Positions 1-11,050 are shown, counted from the first letter of the stretch. The stretch is DNA of 64,000 nucleotides from Ochotona curzoniae (GCF_017591425.1 NW_024466599.1:71280501-71344500), one strand, 5' to 3'. Notes: generated from the letters alone by a model not told the origin. Program-made: numbers and translations.

Positions 1-1912
1 GGAGAGCAAGAGAAAACAGAGACGGTATGTGCAGTAACGTAGCAGAGCTGACTTGGCATCAGTTCATTACCCAGCAAGATTTCGTGGAGAGCAAGGATGC
101 CATGAACATCCCAGTGCTGGCATCCAATGTGGCTAAATGGGTAGGAGGGAGCATGGGCCAGGCAGTTACCAGAATCAAACTCAAGCCCCATATCGTCACA
201 TATTCACCAAGTAACTGCAGGCACCTTGAGTCTCTCTAAGACAGATCTGCCTGCTAAAAAGAACAAGTCATCCTTTTCCAAAGTCTTGTGAAGAGGAAAC
301 GAGGTCACAGTAAGTATTAGGTAAGTGTCACCTTTTATTTTTGCAAACATTATTTACTAAAGGATCATTTTGAAAAAACCCCCCTATCCAGACAAGGGAA
401 TATCATTTGGTGCTAAGAAGAAATCAATTATCATGAAAACATATGGAGGAAGTTTTAAATGCATAGGATTAAGTGAAAGACACCAATCTTAAAAGACTCC
501 ACACTGCACAACCCAGCTAAGAAACACTGTGAAAAAGCCAAAACTATGTAGATAATGAAAGATCAATAGTAGCAAAATGGCTAGGGGACAGGGAGGGAGA
601 ACGGAGACAGGTAGAGAACGGAGGATTTAGGGGCAGTGGAATGATTGTGCATGATGTTATAATGAATTATACAGGTCACTGTGGCGTTTTTCCAAACCCA
701 CAGAATGTGCAGCATCCTATGAGCGCTCGTGTCAACCATGGCGTCTGGGTGACTGCCAGGTGTGGAAGTAGAATAGTAGGATATACCACCCTGATGTGGG
801 ATGGCAATATTGCAGGAGGCCGTGTATGCCACCAGGGAAAGGGAGAGGCAAGGGTATATGGGAACTTCTGTACTTTGCTTGAAAAAACTTGCTATTTAAC
901 AACAACAAAAAAAAAACACCTTTTTGAAGGGAAAGTAAATAAGACCTACAACCAAATTTTTATTTATTAGAGAATGTGTACCTTTCAAAACTTACTTGGG
1001 GGAGCTTAAGCACAAGGGAGTATTATTTTCAAGTGTCCCTGTTATGAACAACCTGGTTACCCTTTGGCAGACCTGAGTGTGGGTGTGGCCTGCGCACACA
1101 GGCATGTGAGTACAAATGCAGGCCTGCCTGTACACATGATCCATTTCCTCCTGTGATCCTCTGCGGTCCTACAGTTCACTGGTGCAACTTCACTAAAGCT
1201 GTAGGACTTTGTCCCCTCCAGGTTTCCAATGCCCAGTTTTCTGCCCTGGAAACCTTACTTCATTCTTCAGCTTGCCAACCACATGACCTAACAGGCACAG
1301 ATGCCAAGCCAAGGCTTATGTCCACCAAGCAGCTACACAAGGCCTCAATTGTCTCCCAGTGACATCCCCAGACTCAGGGGGAGCCTGGTGTGTCCTGCAC
1401 ATCCCCCCTCGCGCCCACCCCACCATGAAGCTGGTGTCGAACCAGGGCGCAGTCATCCCTGTCTTGATATTTGCAGCACAGGGTGGGCAGTCCTCATTCT
1501 GTTTTCCATGGGCGCTCAGAAGCTCTGGCCTCTGAGTCAGCCTCCAATTATTGAGTTGTAAGGCCTCTTCCTCCACCATCCTACTCACTCAATTTTCCCT
1601 TTTTTTGCCATGTTTTTCTTCTCTGGCGTAATGTTATTTTACTTCTGATACATAGTATTGCTCCTTAGTTCCTTTGGAATTTTGAAAAGGGAAGCATCTC
1701 CAAAAACGATGCTCACCTGCTGGCTGCTGAGAACTGCAATAGCATCCAAGCCAGAAACTCGGTCTCAGTGTTAACCCTAAGGTTTATATCCAGTACAATA
1801 AATGTGTGGACCCCGCATGGGTTCCAAGCCCTGGTTTACAGAATGCTGTAACTACAGCAGCATGTCACATATTCTTGGCCCAAAGTAATTTCACAAAACA
1901 GAAATTGATTGT
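1..1912. other. Unassigned low-CpG DNA, no gene seen
   Basis: No SINE, LINE or coding exon is recognisable here. The longest open frame is about 109 codons (641-970, plus strand), with no familiar motif and no coding signature, so I treat it as chance. A short A-rich run lies near 900-917. Old diverged repeats may be present but I cannot name one. Confidence 0.5.
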
Positions 1913-2127
1913 CAGGCCCTATAAGATGGCTAAAACGGCTAATCTTCAGCTTGCAGGTGCCAGGATTCCATATGGGCGTTGGTTCAGGTCCCAGCTGATG
2001 CATTTCCCATCCCATTTCCTACTTATGACCTGGGAAAGCAGTAGAGGATGGCCCACAGCCTTGGGACCCTGCACCCACATGGGAGAAATAGCTCTTTGTC
2101 TCCGTGGCGTATCTTTTGAAAAATGTA
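1913..2127 (+). mobile_element. C-type SINE, diverged, internally deleted
   Basis: The body matches the lagomorph C-SINE seen elsewhere in the window: CCATATGGGCG at about 1969, GACCTGGGAAAGCAG near 2028, and GGGACCCTGCACCCACATGG near 2063. After the GGGAGA motif it jumps directly to a tail-like CTCTTTGTCTCC, so roughly 80 bases of the normal 3' half are missing. No clear target duplication was found. The divergence marks an older copy. Confidence 0.75.
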
Positions 2128-3150
2128 TAAATTACAGTCTAGCTTGACTTCATGTCCTGGTTAATGAAAAATCCTAGCACCCACACCGCCTCTTCTAAGA
2201 ACTTCCTCTGAGTCCTTTGAACCCAAGCATACTTGACCCTCTGGCAGTATCCATTTTTTTGGGTAAAATTCACCCCTACCTTGACAGGGGTAAACACTTT
2301 GTGTACAAGTGTACTTCATCTTTCATAGAATAAGACCAGCCTGGCTCGTGGCAAGCCTGTGGCAATGTTAGCAGGAACTGAACTGTGAAGTACATGGAGT
2401 AAACAGGAGGGAAGCTGTCTTCCACAATTCTCTGTGTTGGGGCCTGTTCTTCTGGGGGTCCTGCTCCCCTCCCGCCCTGATTAGATTCTGTGCTGCAGAC
2501 CCCACTCTGCCTTACAGTGAGAGAAGCATCCTTCCAGCCCTGGGAGGGATTCACACTCAGACCTGGAATGGAGTTTCAAATAGGCACAATCCCCACACAT
2601 CAACCAAAAGGCAGGGAGGACATTTCCATGCGCAACAGATTAAAAAACAAAACAAAACAGAAAAAACAGACCTTGGCAAAACTACTTGTTGCACTATAGA
2701 ATGGTTGGAAGTGCAGGCCATTTCAAGTTTCCTAAAAGATCATTTGAGAATTGTTCCACACGTTTCCAAAGGGGCAAAAGGAAGATTCCAAAGCTGGAAT
2801 CTTCTTCAAAGCAGAGGGGAAAGAGAGCAAGAGAGGTGGCTTTCAACCTCCTCCCTCAAATGGGGCGAAAAGTGCACAGCACCTTAGTCTGGAGACATTA
2901 GTCAGCTTCAACGGCCCAGTAGGAAAACACAGAAAAAGTCAAATCAAATCAAGCATGTCCCCTTCCTTCTGGAAAAGGGCAGCTGGGAAGAAGTGCCGGG
3001 CCCAATGCCTGCTCCTCTGCCTACACAAGTCCTCAAGTGAGAGGCCAGCCCAAGAGCAGCGGCTGCCCTCAGACGCTCAGAACTGCCGCCGATTGTTTTT
3101 TCAGGAGGAGAATTAGACAAAAATAATGCAAGAGGGAAATAAAAAGAATG
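2128..3150. other. Upstream flank of the CpG island, no gene seen
   Basis: This is ordinary-composition DNA with A-rich runs around 2640-2680 and no recognised repeat. CpG density rises toward the right edge. Frames read here on either strand run into the CpG island and have no recognisable domain. It may hold upstream regulatory sequence, but nothing specific can be supported. Confidence 0.45.
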
Positions 3151-3159
3151 ACCTACTTT

Positions 3160-3188
3160 GGGGCTGGGGGGTGGGGGTGGAGAGGGAG
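3160..3188 (+). other. G-rich run with quadruplex potential
   Basis: Four or more G runs occur within about 29 bases (GGGG, GGGGGG, GGGGG, GG, GGG), at the left edge of the CpG island. The pattern meets the usual sequence rule for a G-quadruplex. Whether it folds or has any role is not known. Confidence 0.5.
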
Positions 3189-4607
3189 CTCCGTGTGAAC
3201 GTTTTGATCTAATTGACGGTGTGGGGTTGCATGCCCAAATAAGGCGTGGGAGAGGGCCCACGGGACTCCAGGGAGCAAAGGAGACACACCCGAGAGAGAC
3301 CCTGCAAACAGGGACGGGTGGCCCGCAAGTCCACCTGCGCCACCAGCGCTCGGTCAGGGTCACCATCCTCAGGAAACCCCTTCTGGCCACAGAAGCTACT
3401 GTGCCGGCAAAAGGCCAGTTGGGGCGCTTCTTCTCCGGGGCCACTTGCAGGAAGGTGCAAGCAAGGCCGCTGCACCAGGTACAGCACCCAAGTGAAGTCA
3501 GGGAGGCGGGGTTCTTCTTTAAGCTGCGGCCGCGGAGAACCCGGGCTGCGCGCGCTCCTCCAGGGATGCGGGACCAGCCAGGTTCCCAGTACTTGGCCGG
3601 CATCTGGAGCCCCGCAGTGGCCCACAGCAGCTCGTCGTTGCAGGGTAGGGGGCTCCTCTGTCTCGGCTTGGTGTTCCCCGCAGCTCTGACGAAAGCCTGC
3701 CTGTTTGCTCGCGCGCTCCTGTCTCTCGAAGCTGTTTTTTTTTTTTCTTGGATTCTTGCCTGTCTCCTCCCACAGAGGGAGAAAAAAAAAAAGGTCACGT
3801 ATGTTTGGAAAAATATGTAGGTCAGTGGAACATTTCCTGCACTGGTGCAAAAGGAGAGGAAGGCGGCGGGGGAGGGGAGGGAGGAGGTGGAGGCAGAGCG
3901 CAGCTTCGAGAGCGGGGCTCCTGGCCGCGGCCCCCGGCCCGCCATGGGCCTCCGCCGGGGTGGGGACAGTGAGCCGGGTCCGTTCCAGCCTTGACCCATT
4001 TTCCGGACCAGCTCGCTTCGCCTGGGAAGGGGCAGCAAGTCGCTCCCCGCCAGCCACTGCCGGCCTCCTCTGCGCTAGCGGGCATCTCCTCCGATCCCGG
4101 CCTCCCACCTGCGCCCCCCTCCCCGCTCGGGTTCATTGAGAAATTGCGGTGGTCCCTGCAGAGAACAGACAGCGCGTCCAGTGCCTTGGCCAGGCCCCCG
4201 CGCGCACTCCGGCCCCGCTGGGAACGCCACCGAGTGGGTGCCGGTGGCGGGCTCGCCCCTGCCGCGCGAGACAGCAGGGGTGGCGGCGGCGGCGGGCACC
4301 TGAGAGGGGCAGGGACCCAAGATTCTCAGCTCCCCCGGAGTGACAACTTTCACGGGACCTTGGTTGGCAGTCCCACATCCGCTTGCCTTGCCTCCGGGCC
4401 AGTTCACCTCCAAGCACAACACCCCTTCCCCGCGCCCTGTCCGCCGAGCCGGGAGCTGGACGCACGTCCCTCACAGCCCAGCGGGGGCGGAGGCAGCCTG
4501 TGGCCGCACGGAGGTCCCCGGGGTCCATTTGTCTGGGGCGCGCACCAGGTGCACGTCCTTGAGTGGGTTGGGGCTAAGAGAGACCCCGCGGGCGGCGTCA
4601 GCGGCGG

Positions 4608-4702
4608 AGGAGAGAAGGCGGAGGAGGGGGAGGAGGAGGAAAAGAAGGAGGTGGAGGAGGAGGAGGAGGGAGGAGAGAGGAGGCAGAGGGAGGAGGCAGA
4701 GG
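4608..4702 (+). repeat. Polypurine GGA/GAA tract
   Basis: About 95 bases are almost all purine on the plus strand, built from GGAGGA, GGAGAGA and GAAGGAGG units, within the putative 5' noncoding exon. Such tracts can form triplex structures and often vary in length between individuals. The matching polypyrimidine strand explains the serine/proline/leucine-rich chance frames on the minus strand. Confidence 0.8.
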
Positions 4703-4998
4703 CGGCGGCTCTCCCCGCCGGCTTTGCGTGCGGAAGAGTTTGCCGCGCGAGCAGCCGGCCTCCCGCAGGAGCCGAGAGATCCACAGGGCTGCGGCTGCGG
4801 CTGCGGCGACGGCCGGCTCGGAGCTACGAGACCCGCAGCCCCGGCGGCGGCGGCGGCAGCGAGAGCAGCGCCTCCCGCCGCCGCCCGGGAGGAGCTCGCC
4901 GCGCCCGCTCGCCTCTCGGCTCCCAGCGGCGGCGGGAGGCGCGTCTCCCCGGCCCTGTCCGCGCCCGGCCCCGCGGCGCCGTCCCGGCCCGCTCCGAG
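4608..4998 (+). other. Putative 5' noncoding first exon with splice donor
   Basis: The right edge is a strong donor, CCGAG followed by GTAAGG at 4999. The left edge is arbitrary because no transcription start can be read from sequence. No ATG occurs on the plus strand from 3947 to 5160, so the exon cannot begin a standard coding frame and would be 5' untranslated. An ATG at 3944-3946 lies in good context (GCCATGGG) but opens only a 16-codon frame. Length, GC content and GGC/GGA repeats resemble the first exons of many long-intron developmental or signalling genes. I could not identify the gene. If real, the rest of the window to the right is intron 1. Confidence 0.55.
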
Positions 4999-7004
4999 GT
5001 AAGGGCCGCACCTGCGGGCGCAGGGCGTGCGGGGTGGGAGGACGTGCGCGTGGGATCGCGGGACTGGGTCATCTGCTCGCCGGCGCTGGGGACGCGCTGG
5101 GCCAGAAGGGGCGGGCGCTCCGGCGCGGGGCTGCGCGGTGCTGGGGACCCGGGCGCGCGGATGCCTGTCTCCCAAGCAGTCGTGTTGCGCCAGGGGTCAC
5201 ATCCTGCTAGATCACCGCCGGCACCGGGGTTGGTGGGCTCCTGGCGCGTGTCACTGCGGGAGGCGGAGGACGAGGCACACGGATATCGTCGAAATCCAGG
5301 GGTCTTCAAGTGGGTACCATCTGGGTGGTTAGGGGCCTCCGCAGTTGGGGGGGGGGGTGTCCTCAGCACCTTCCCCGAAGCCCCGCTGCGAGCCCTCCCC
5401 AATCTTGGAGATCCTCGGATCCCGGAGTGGTCAGAGGGAGCACCCCAGGCCCGCGGTGTGTCCGGGTTCCTGGGTCGGAGTGGGTGCGCTTGGAGGGCGC
5501 TGTGTCCGGGCTGCCCCGCAGCTCCCCAGGCTGGCAGATGTGCCTGCTCTGCAATCGAGAACCCGTGCACCTTTAACCTTTCTAAAGCTCACAGCGGGCC
5601 CAGTCGGGCGTCCCCTTGGTGGGAAAAAGGTACGATTTCTAAGGGGCCAAATCCCAAACCAGCCTGGCTCCTGCGCTTGCCACTCCTAACTGCTCAAGGT
5701 AAGGAAAGTTTGGCTTCAGCCTTGTGATCCATAAATAATGAGTACGCACGCAGTTTTGTTGATCAAACAAAATGGAAACCTGAAATCTCCAGTCACACTC
5801 CAAACCTAGTCGCGAAACTCCCGAGGCTTAATCGGGAAGGCTCGGTCCGAAAGTTAAAAAAGAAAAAAAAGCCTTGGAGTTCCACAGGTGTTACAGGTGT
5901 TTTGGAGGTGCATTCTCGCCTGCCGTCGTTACCCGTGGCTCTGGTACCCACCCCCAAACTTATTAACGTGATTAGCTTGTTGATTCACGGGTCAAATATT
6001 GAATCGTTATCAAATTAGCTTGAGCAGCAGCCAGTCCGTGGTCACAGCTTCTTGATCCTGGGAGGAGGGGTCTCTCCCCTCCCCCCGCCTTAGGACTTCC
6101 CAGGTGATTTCGCTCTAAAGCAGTTTCAGCCAAGATTCAGCTGTGAGCACTTCGGTCTCCTGCACACACTGTACCCAGCCAGTAAGTTGACCAACTAATT
6201 AGGGCTTTCATCAGAAACAGAACTGGCCTCCTTGGGAGAAGCTGTTCGTATTCAAGAGCACATGTTAGCGCAATCTCTGTGCCGATGAAACTGCCAGAAA
6301 TAACCCCCAAAATGCTTCTTGAAAAGGACCTCTAAACAAATGGAGGTGTCGTATTTGGAGGGGTGATTCTGACCCCAGCCATTATTTTACCTAGGCAAGA
6401 AAGTCAGTATACCAGGGCGCAGCAGAGCCCAGAGCCAAGGCGGCATTGGTGTTTCTTAACAGTCAACTCACAGATTTAGCTGGAAATAAACCGTGCACCC
6501 TGAAGATATACAGTGATTATCTTCCATCTCACAGAGATGTGGAGAGTGGCTTAGGAGAATTGCAAATAAGTTGCTTTTAGTCATTTTCTTCGGGGAAATC
6601 AGTGCTTCTATTTATTTGCTGGCCTGTCCCACTGTGTTTAAATGCAGAATGATCTTTATCGTCACTCTCCCCAACAGTGGCTCCTGTGGAGGCCAAGGGG
6701 GGGGATGCGTTCTAGAAGGAAATACGCTATTAATAAGATGTCATCTCCCGAAGAGCTAAACATGCCAAGAAAAATCCACGTGAGGCTTTCCTAATTAGTG
6801 TGATTGAAAAAAAATCCCATGAGAAGACGGGAGAGTGTTCAGATGGTGGCTATAGAATTGATCTCCATGCAGAAAATAACAATTGCTTTTAAGCTCATTG
6901 GTTCTTTTGGAACAATTTGGAACCCTTTTTAAAGTGTTGGCTGTTTAATAATGAAGATGGCAAGAACCTGTCCCCTAATGTGTCACTATTTAGCTGAATT
7001 CATC

Positions 7005-7022
7005 TGTGTGTGTGTGTGTGTG
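7005..7022. repeat. (TG)9 dinucleotide run
   Basis: Uninterrupted TG repeat of about 18 bases in unique DNA. Confidence 0.9.
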
Positions 7023-7178
7023 TCTTTCTTAACTCTTGGGAATCTTTATAGCTCTCTCTTAACATGATTATTTGTTCTTAGATTACCGACTCAAAGTTGA
7101 CGATGGGGCGGGAGCATTAAAATAGTAATGCAAGCATATGCTTTTAATATCTTCAAATGTTAACTTTTGCAAAGTATC

Positions 7179-7206
<28 letters not shown>
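7179..7206. repeat. Homopolymer T, 28 bases
   Basis: An uninterrupted T run is followed by AGATTTTAAGG. There is no SINE or L1 body on either side and no AATAAA in the right place, so it is not clearly a retroposon tail. Confidence 0.9.
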
Positions 7207-7209
<3 letters not shown>

Positions 7210-7529
7210 TTTTAAGGACATAGGCGGCGAGGTCTTCTTATTTCTTAGAACAAGTAGGTGTTTCTGGCTTTACATGAATTGTTCAGTTTTTCCAGAGTGA
7301 CCGTGACACTGGCTGCCCCGTGCACACGGCGACATCCCTTTCCTGAGACAGGTCAGATTGAAAATAGCCCAGTGACTCAGGATTCTTGGCTGCTTTCTAC
7401 CAACGGTTTAATTGGCTGCATCCTAGCAAGTATCTAATTGAGTTTCACATTTAAATAGTGGAGATGGTACTTGATGTGTTGTTTGCTCACAAAAATGTTT
7501 GATTAGCACGTTCTGGATGATCCTCGTTC

Positions 7530-7625
7530 TGTTGGCTGGAAAGCCAGGAGGTCAGGGACAGTCATCTCATTCCCCAGGGGCCTTGTTCATAATAGATACT
7601 CAGTGAATATGGGTGGGAAATGAGC
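7530..7625 (+). repeat. Possible L2 3' end fragment
   Basis: The order of words matches the 3' end of mammalian L2: a GGTCAGGGACAGTC-like block, then CTTGTTCATAATAGATACTC, then CAGTGAATATGGGTGGGAAATG (compare the L2 AGTAGGCACTCAATAAATATTTGTTGAATG ending). It is strongly diverged and assigned from memory of the consensus. Confidence 0.5.
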
Positions 7626-9311
7626 CGATTGTCAGTAATTGCTCCCCAAAGGTTGGGCATTTCTGAATGCTGATGGGGCTTCAGGATGAGAGATTCTATT
7701 TTGAACCTGATGATCATGCACAGTCCCTGCAAGCACTAAATAAACATGAAATACGAGCAGCTTTACCAGGGGAATTTTTAATGCTGTCTTTAGCTAAGGC
7801 CCTGCCGTTTTCCTGTTGAATTCTTTGAGAGCTGGATCACTTGGTGTTCTAGGCAAAGCCATTTCGTAGGTACAGTTTCTCCTGGAGAGCACTTGAACTT
7901 CCATGGGCCTTAATGTATGTTTCCATTTGATGATTCAGTGATGGAGGGAGTTTATTTTCTCCACTGATGTGGGGAAACAATGATAGAAAGAGGTGGACTG
8001 TGATGTCTGTGGTGGTGCACATAGCGTGTCACCTGGAGCTCGGCTGTCTAGCTTGGGACTTGAGTTGTTGCATGGTAAATGTTTGAGCGGATGGACAGGC
8101 CCAATCTGAGTGTTACACATGATCCATGTGGATGAAAAGTCACACTGCAACCCCAGAAGTACATGTAATGTACGCCAATTAAATAAAAAGGCTGGAGGAG
8201 GTGACCCACAGTGGATGGACCAAGATCTGTATGACACGTGGCTATAGTTTCTGTGATGCTCGTGGAAACTGGTTCTTTGAGGAAGTTTATCAAAACAAAG
8301 AGAAATAGACCAGCTGGTTTGTGTAGCCACTGGGAGGAGGGGTCCTTAAATATACAGGGTGGACAGAAGGGCCTGGATCTCTTCTCTTTGAGGGACAGTG
8401 GTCCATTTCCTGGCAGGACACTCTTAGATTAGAACCATCCATCAGTTCTGTTAGCTGAAGTGACTGTAGGGGGAGCCAGAATTCACCTGGATTCTTTGAG
8501 GACTCCCTGTCACCCCCTGAGAAGACTGTACGCTTCAGACACCCAGAAGGCCTGACTTTCCCAACTCAGGGACCTTCCCCACCCCAATCTTAGGCCATCT
8601 GGGTGACCCTAAAAATACACCAATACAATTCTGCTTTTTACTTTGATGTTTTGGGGTTCTATTATTTGCAAAGAGAATTTCTCTGCTATCGCCTTTCCTT
8701 CTTTGTGATCCCTAAAACCGAGTGCTAAGAGAATGGCAGCAGCAATTGCCAGCATGAAGCAGGAAGAACAAATAGGGGGAGTAGCTGAACCAGGAAGACC
8801 TGGTGGGGAAGGGGAGAGATGGGGTGGGGGGTGGACATGGAGCACTCAGCATCCCAGACAGGGATCAGAAGAGTGTGAGTCCAAAAGGTGCAAAGTGGAA
8901 CCCAGGGTTCCAACTGGGCGGATGGCACTACTTTGTTGAAAGTAGCATTCCTGGGTTATTGAAGCTATTCTTGGCATCCAGAAGACAGAGCCTGTCCCTC
9001 TATAAGCAGGCAGGAGGCAGAGCCCTCCAGCAGCACAATTCTTCTAGCCCCTTTGGAGCCAAAGAGGGTGTTTCCCAGCTGCCCAGAGGATGCTTGTCCC
9101 TCTTAGTGGGCAAGGCATGAAAATCTGGAGATAATTTTTTAAATGCTTATGTTTCTATTTATAAAAAAGCATATTGCTAAGTTTTTTGGATAGGAATGAA
9201 TAGTAGCCACTGGTTTGTAGTCTATGAGGGCACTGCAAACAGTTCATAGGAAATGGAATGAAAGTTTATTTTGGTGTAGAAGATACTTGCAATTCATGCA
9301 AATGAAGGCAT
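7626..9311. other. Unassigned unique DNA
   Basis: No repeat or gene is recognised. Open frames are all under 135 codons and without motifs. This stretch completes a block free of C-SINEs from about 2.1 to 9.5 kb around the CpG island. Confidence 0.45.
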
Positions 9312-9432
9312 CCTCAAAAAGTTCATGGAAAGGATAAATTACAGAACTATGTTGGCATTACAAATTTTTTGCATCTAAATAAACTTATCTATGAATTCCA
9401 ATTTTCCATTCACATTTTTAAGTTCCTTCATA
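9312..9432 (+). mobile_element. Short palindromic element, copy A (most complete)
   Basis: The left end reads TCAAAAAGTTCATGGA. The right end reads TCCATTCACATTTTTAAG, which is approximately the inverse, so the unit has terminal inverted repeats about 120 bases apart. The interior contains an AATTTTTTGCATCTAAATAAA stretch shared with other copies in this window (50376-50437, 61849-61940 and partial copies). No coding capacity. It is probably a nonautonomous DNA transposon of the MITE type. I do not know the family name. Confidence 0.55.
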
Positions 9433-9513
9433 TTTCCTTCTGTTTTTTTCTAGGTGTTAAGGTATTCTTAGATTATAAAAAAGACACATGGATATAATTT
9501 TATGAAAATTTTC

Positions 9514-9852
9514 TTTTTTTATTTTTTTTAAAGATTTATTTTTTATTATTTTTTCATTGGAAAGGCGGATATACAGAGAGGAGAGACAGAGAGGAAGATC
9601 TTCCATCCGATGATTCACTCCCCAAGTGAGCGCAACGGGTCGATACTATGCCGGTCCGAAGCCAGGAGCCTCTTCCGGGTCTCCCACGCGGGTGCAGGGT
9701 CCCAAAGCCTTGGGCCGTCCTCGACTGCTTTCCCAGGCCACAGGCAGGGAGCTGGAAGGGAAGCGGGGCTGCCGGGATTAGAACTGGCGCCCATAGGGGA
9801 TCCCGGGCGTGCAAGGCGAGGACCTTAACCACTGCGCCACTGCGCTGGGCCC
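9514..9852 (-). mobile_element. C-type SINE, full length, young
   Basis: Perfect 18-base target duplications AATTTTATGAAAATTTTC flank it at 9496-9513 and 9853-9870. On the minus strand it runs from a GGGCCCAGCGCAGTGGCGCA head to an AATAAA-like A-rich tail. It is among the least diverged copies in the window. Minus-strand and plus-strand frames through it are not genes. Confidence 0.95.
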
Positions 9853-9870
9853 AATTTTATGAAAATTTTC

Positions 9871-10439
9871 AAATAACACAGAATTGTACTAGTAAAACCC
9901 CGTGGCCAACTCAACATTCATTCATTCACTCTAGTTTTTTTTTTTTTTGGCTGACAGAAGTCTGATGTTGTTCAGGGATCTGCCTCCCTTCACCTGTCTT
10001 TGGACTGACCAGGCACTTCTGATGGACCTACCATCCTGGCCAGTGATTGGCTTGAGGTGATAATGTGGCCCCCACCCTAGCCAATCACATGACGGGGGGT
10101 ATTGGAAAGCTTCTGGGAAAGTGTCCTCGCTGCTAAGGGAGGGGAGGGAAGACTCCGCGTCTCTTACAGTAAAAGCGGAGATGGAAGGGCAAAGAAGCCT
10201 GTAGTCAGGACCTGGCTTTGTGGAAGATGCCCTTGACCTTCTGAAGTACCTTAGGAGCGTTTGCACTTTGGGGGGGTTTTGAAGTTTAAAGCCCTGCTTT
10301 CAGTCAAGGTAGTAGTGAAGGTTTTCATCAGTTGTAACCCAAGACATCCTAATGAATGCTCCTGTAAGTCTCCAGCCTTCTGGGAGATAACCATGATATG
10401 TCTTTTACTCAACATTTTTAGCGCATTTACACATACAAA
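9871..10439. other. Unassigned DNA between SINE and L1 fragment
   Basis: No repeat or exon is recognised. A short T run lies at about 9935-9948. Confidence 0.4.
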
Positions 10440-11050
10440 CACATAAATATGTATTTTTAAAGCAATTCATTCTATGCATATTGTTTACCAACTTTTAAGA
10501 AAATAAGGCATAGAGATTTATTATTATTATTTATATCTACTTTAATTTTATGTGCTACCAAGTCACATTGAGAAGTGTGGTTGGGGCACAATCTAAGCCA
10601 TCCCTTTCGATAAGCACTTGTTATATTTCACTTCCACTTCTTCACTGTTACAAAGGTATATTTATTAGCCTCGTAATATGTGTATCTTCGAGCATGTTTC
10701 AAGTTTTTCTAGGTCAGGGATTACTAGGAAGGGATTCCTGGATAAAAAGGCCCATCTGTTTGAAATATTGATAGATGCTGCCAAATTGGCAACGAGAAAA
10801 TGATGCCCAAACACCTTCCCACCCACAGCGTGGAAGGCTGCCTTGTCTCTGTGCTGTGACTAACACGATGTGTTAGCCATCTTTTCAAGCTTGTCTGTGC
10901 GTTTTCACTTGCTTAAGGTAAAGCTGTTTGCACTTTTCTATTCTGGTTGTTGCCCTTAACTTGAACCGAAGTGTTTTCCCATGTCATTTAAAAACTCATG
11001 TTAACATAATTTTAATGACTTCCTAACAGTCTATGATAATTATTTTGGGA
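10440..11050 (-). mobile_element. Ancient L1/HAL1-type ORF2 remnant
   Basis: The plus strand carries the familiar antisense L1 string in order: a GTCAGGGATTACTAGGAAGGGATTCCTGGAT-like block near 10713-10742, then a CTGCCAAATTGGCAAC-like block near 10777, then a CACCTTCCCACCCACAGCGT-like block near 10811. It is diverged and broken, with no open frame left. The outer limits are estimates. Confidence 0.6.

Larger units (their letters stand above)
3200..5570. promoter_or_regulatory. CpG island, probable gene promoter
   Basis: CpG dinucleotides are frequent across this block and scarce on either side. GC-box-like GGGCGG strings, GGC/GGA repeats and GC-rich tracts fill 3900-5160. No TATA box stands out, as is usual for CpG-island promoters. 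The island contains the putative noncoding exon ending at 4998. A second splice-like signal lies at 3735-3775: twelve Ts, a pyrimidine-rich stretch, then CCCACAG. Long open frames on both strands (299, 364 and 578 codons) are expected in stop-poor GC-rich DNA. They show no domain, and I reject them as proteins. Transcription direction is inferred as plus from the donor at 4998/4999. Divergent transcription is also possible. Confidence 0.85.
5571..7529. other. Repeat-poor start of the putative first intron
   Basis: Composition turns AT-rich immediately right of the CpG island. I recognise no interspersed repeat for about 2 kb. AT-rich homeobox-like words recur (ATTAG, TTAATT, TAATTAG near 6200 and 6795). 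A 12-base perfect palindrome AAGCATATGCTT sits at 7132-7143. Repeat-poor sequence just inside a first intron is a common site for conserved regulatory elements, but conservation cannot be tested here. Confidence 0.4.

Noticed and set aside
2944..4108. 364- and 299-codon minus-strand open frames
   Set aside because: They overlap each other in different frames within the CpG island, have no domain, and contain runs that merely translate simple repeats.
4471..5570. Other long overlapping frames in the CpG island (137-248 codons)
   Set aside because: Several frames on both strands are open at once, the signature of stop-poor sequence rather than coding.
3991..5727. 578-codon plus-strand open frame across the CpG island
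   Set aside because: It starts at a non-ATG codon (no ATG exists on the plus strand from 3947 to 5160), crosses the splice donor at 4999, and has only low-complexity composition. GC-rich DNA lacks stops by chance.
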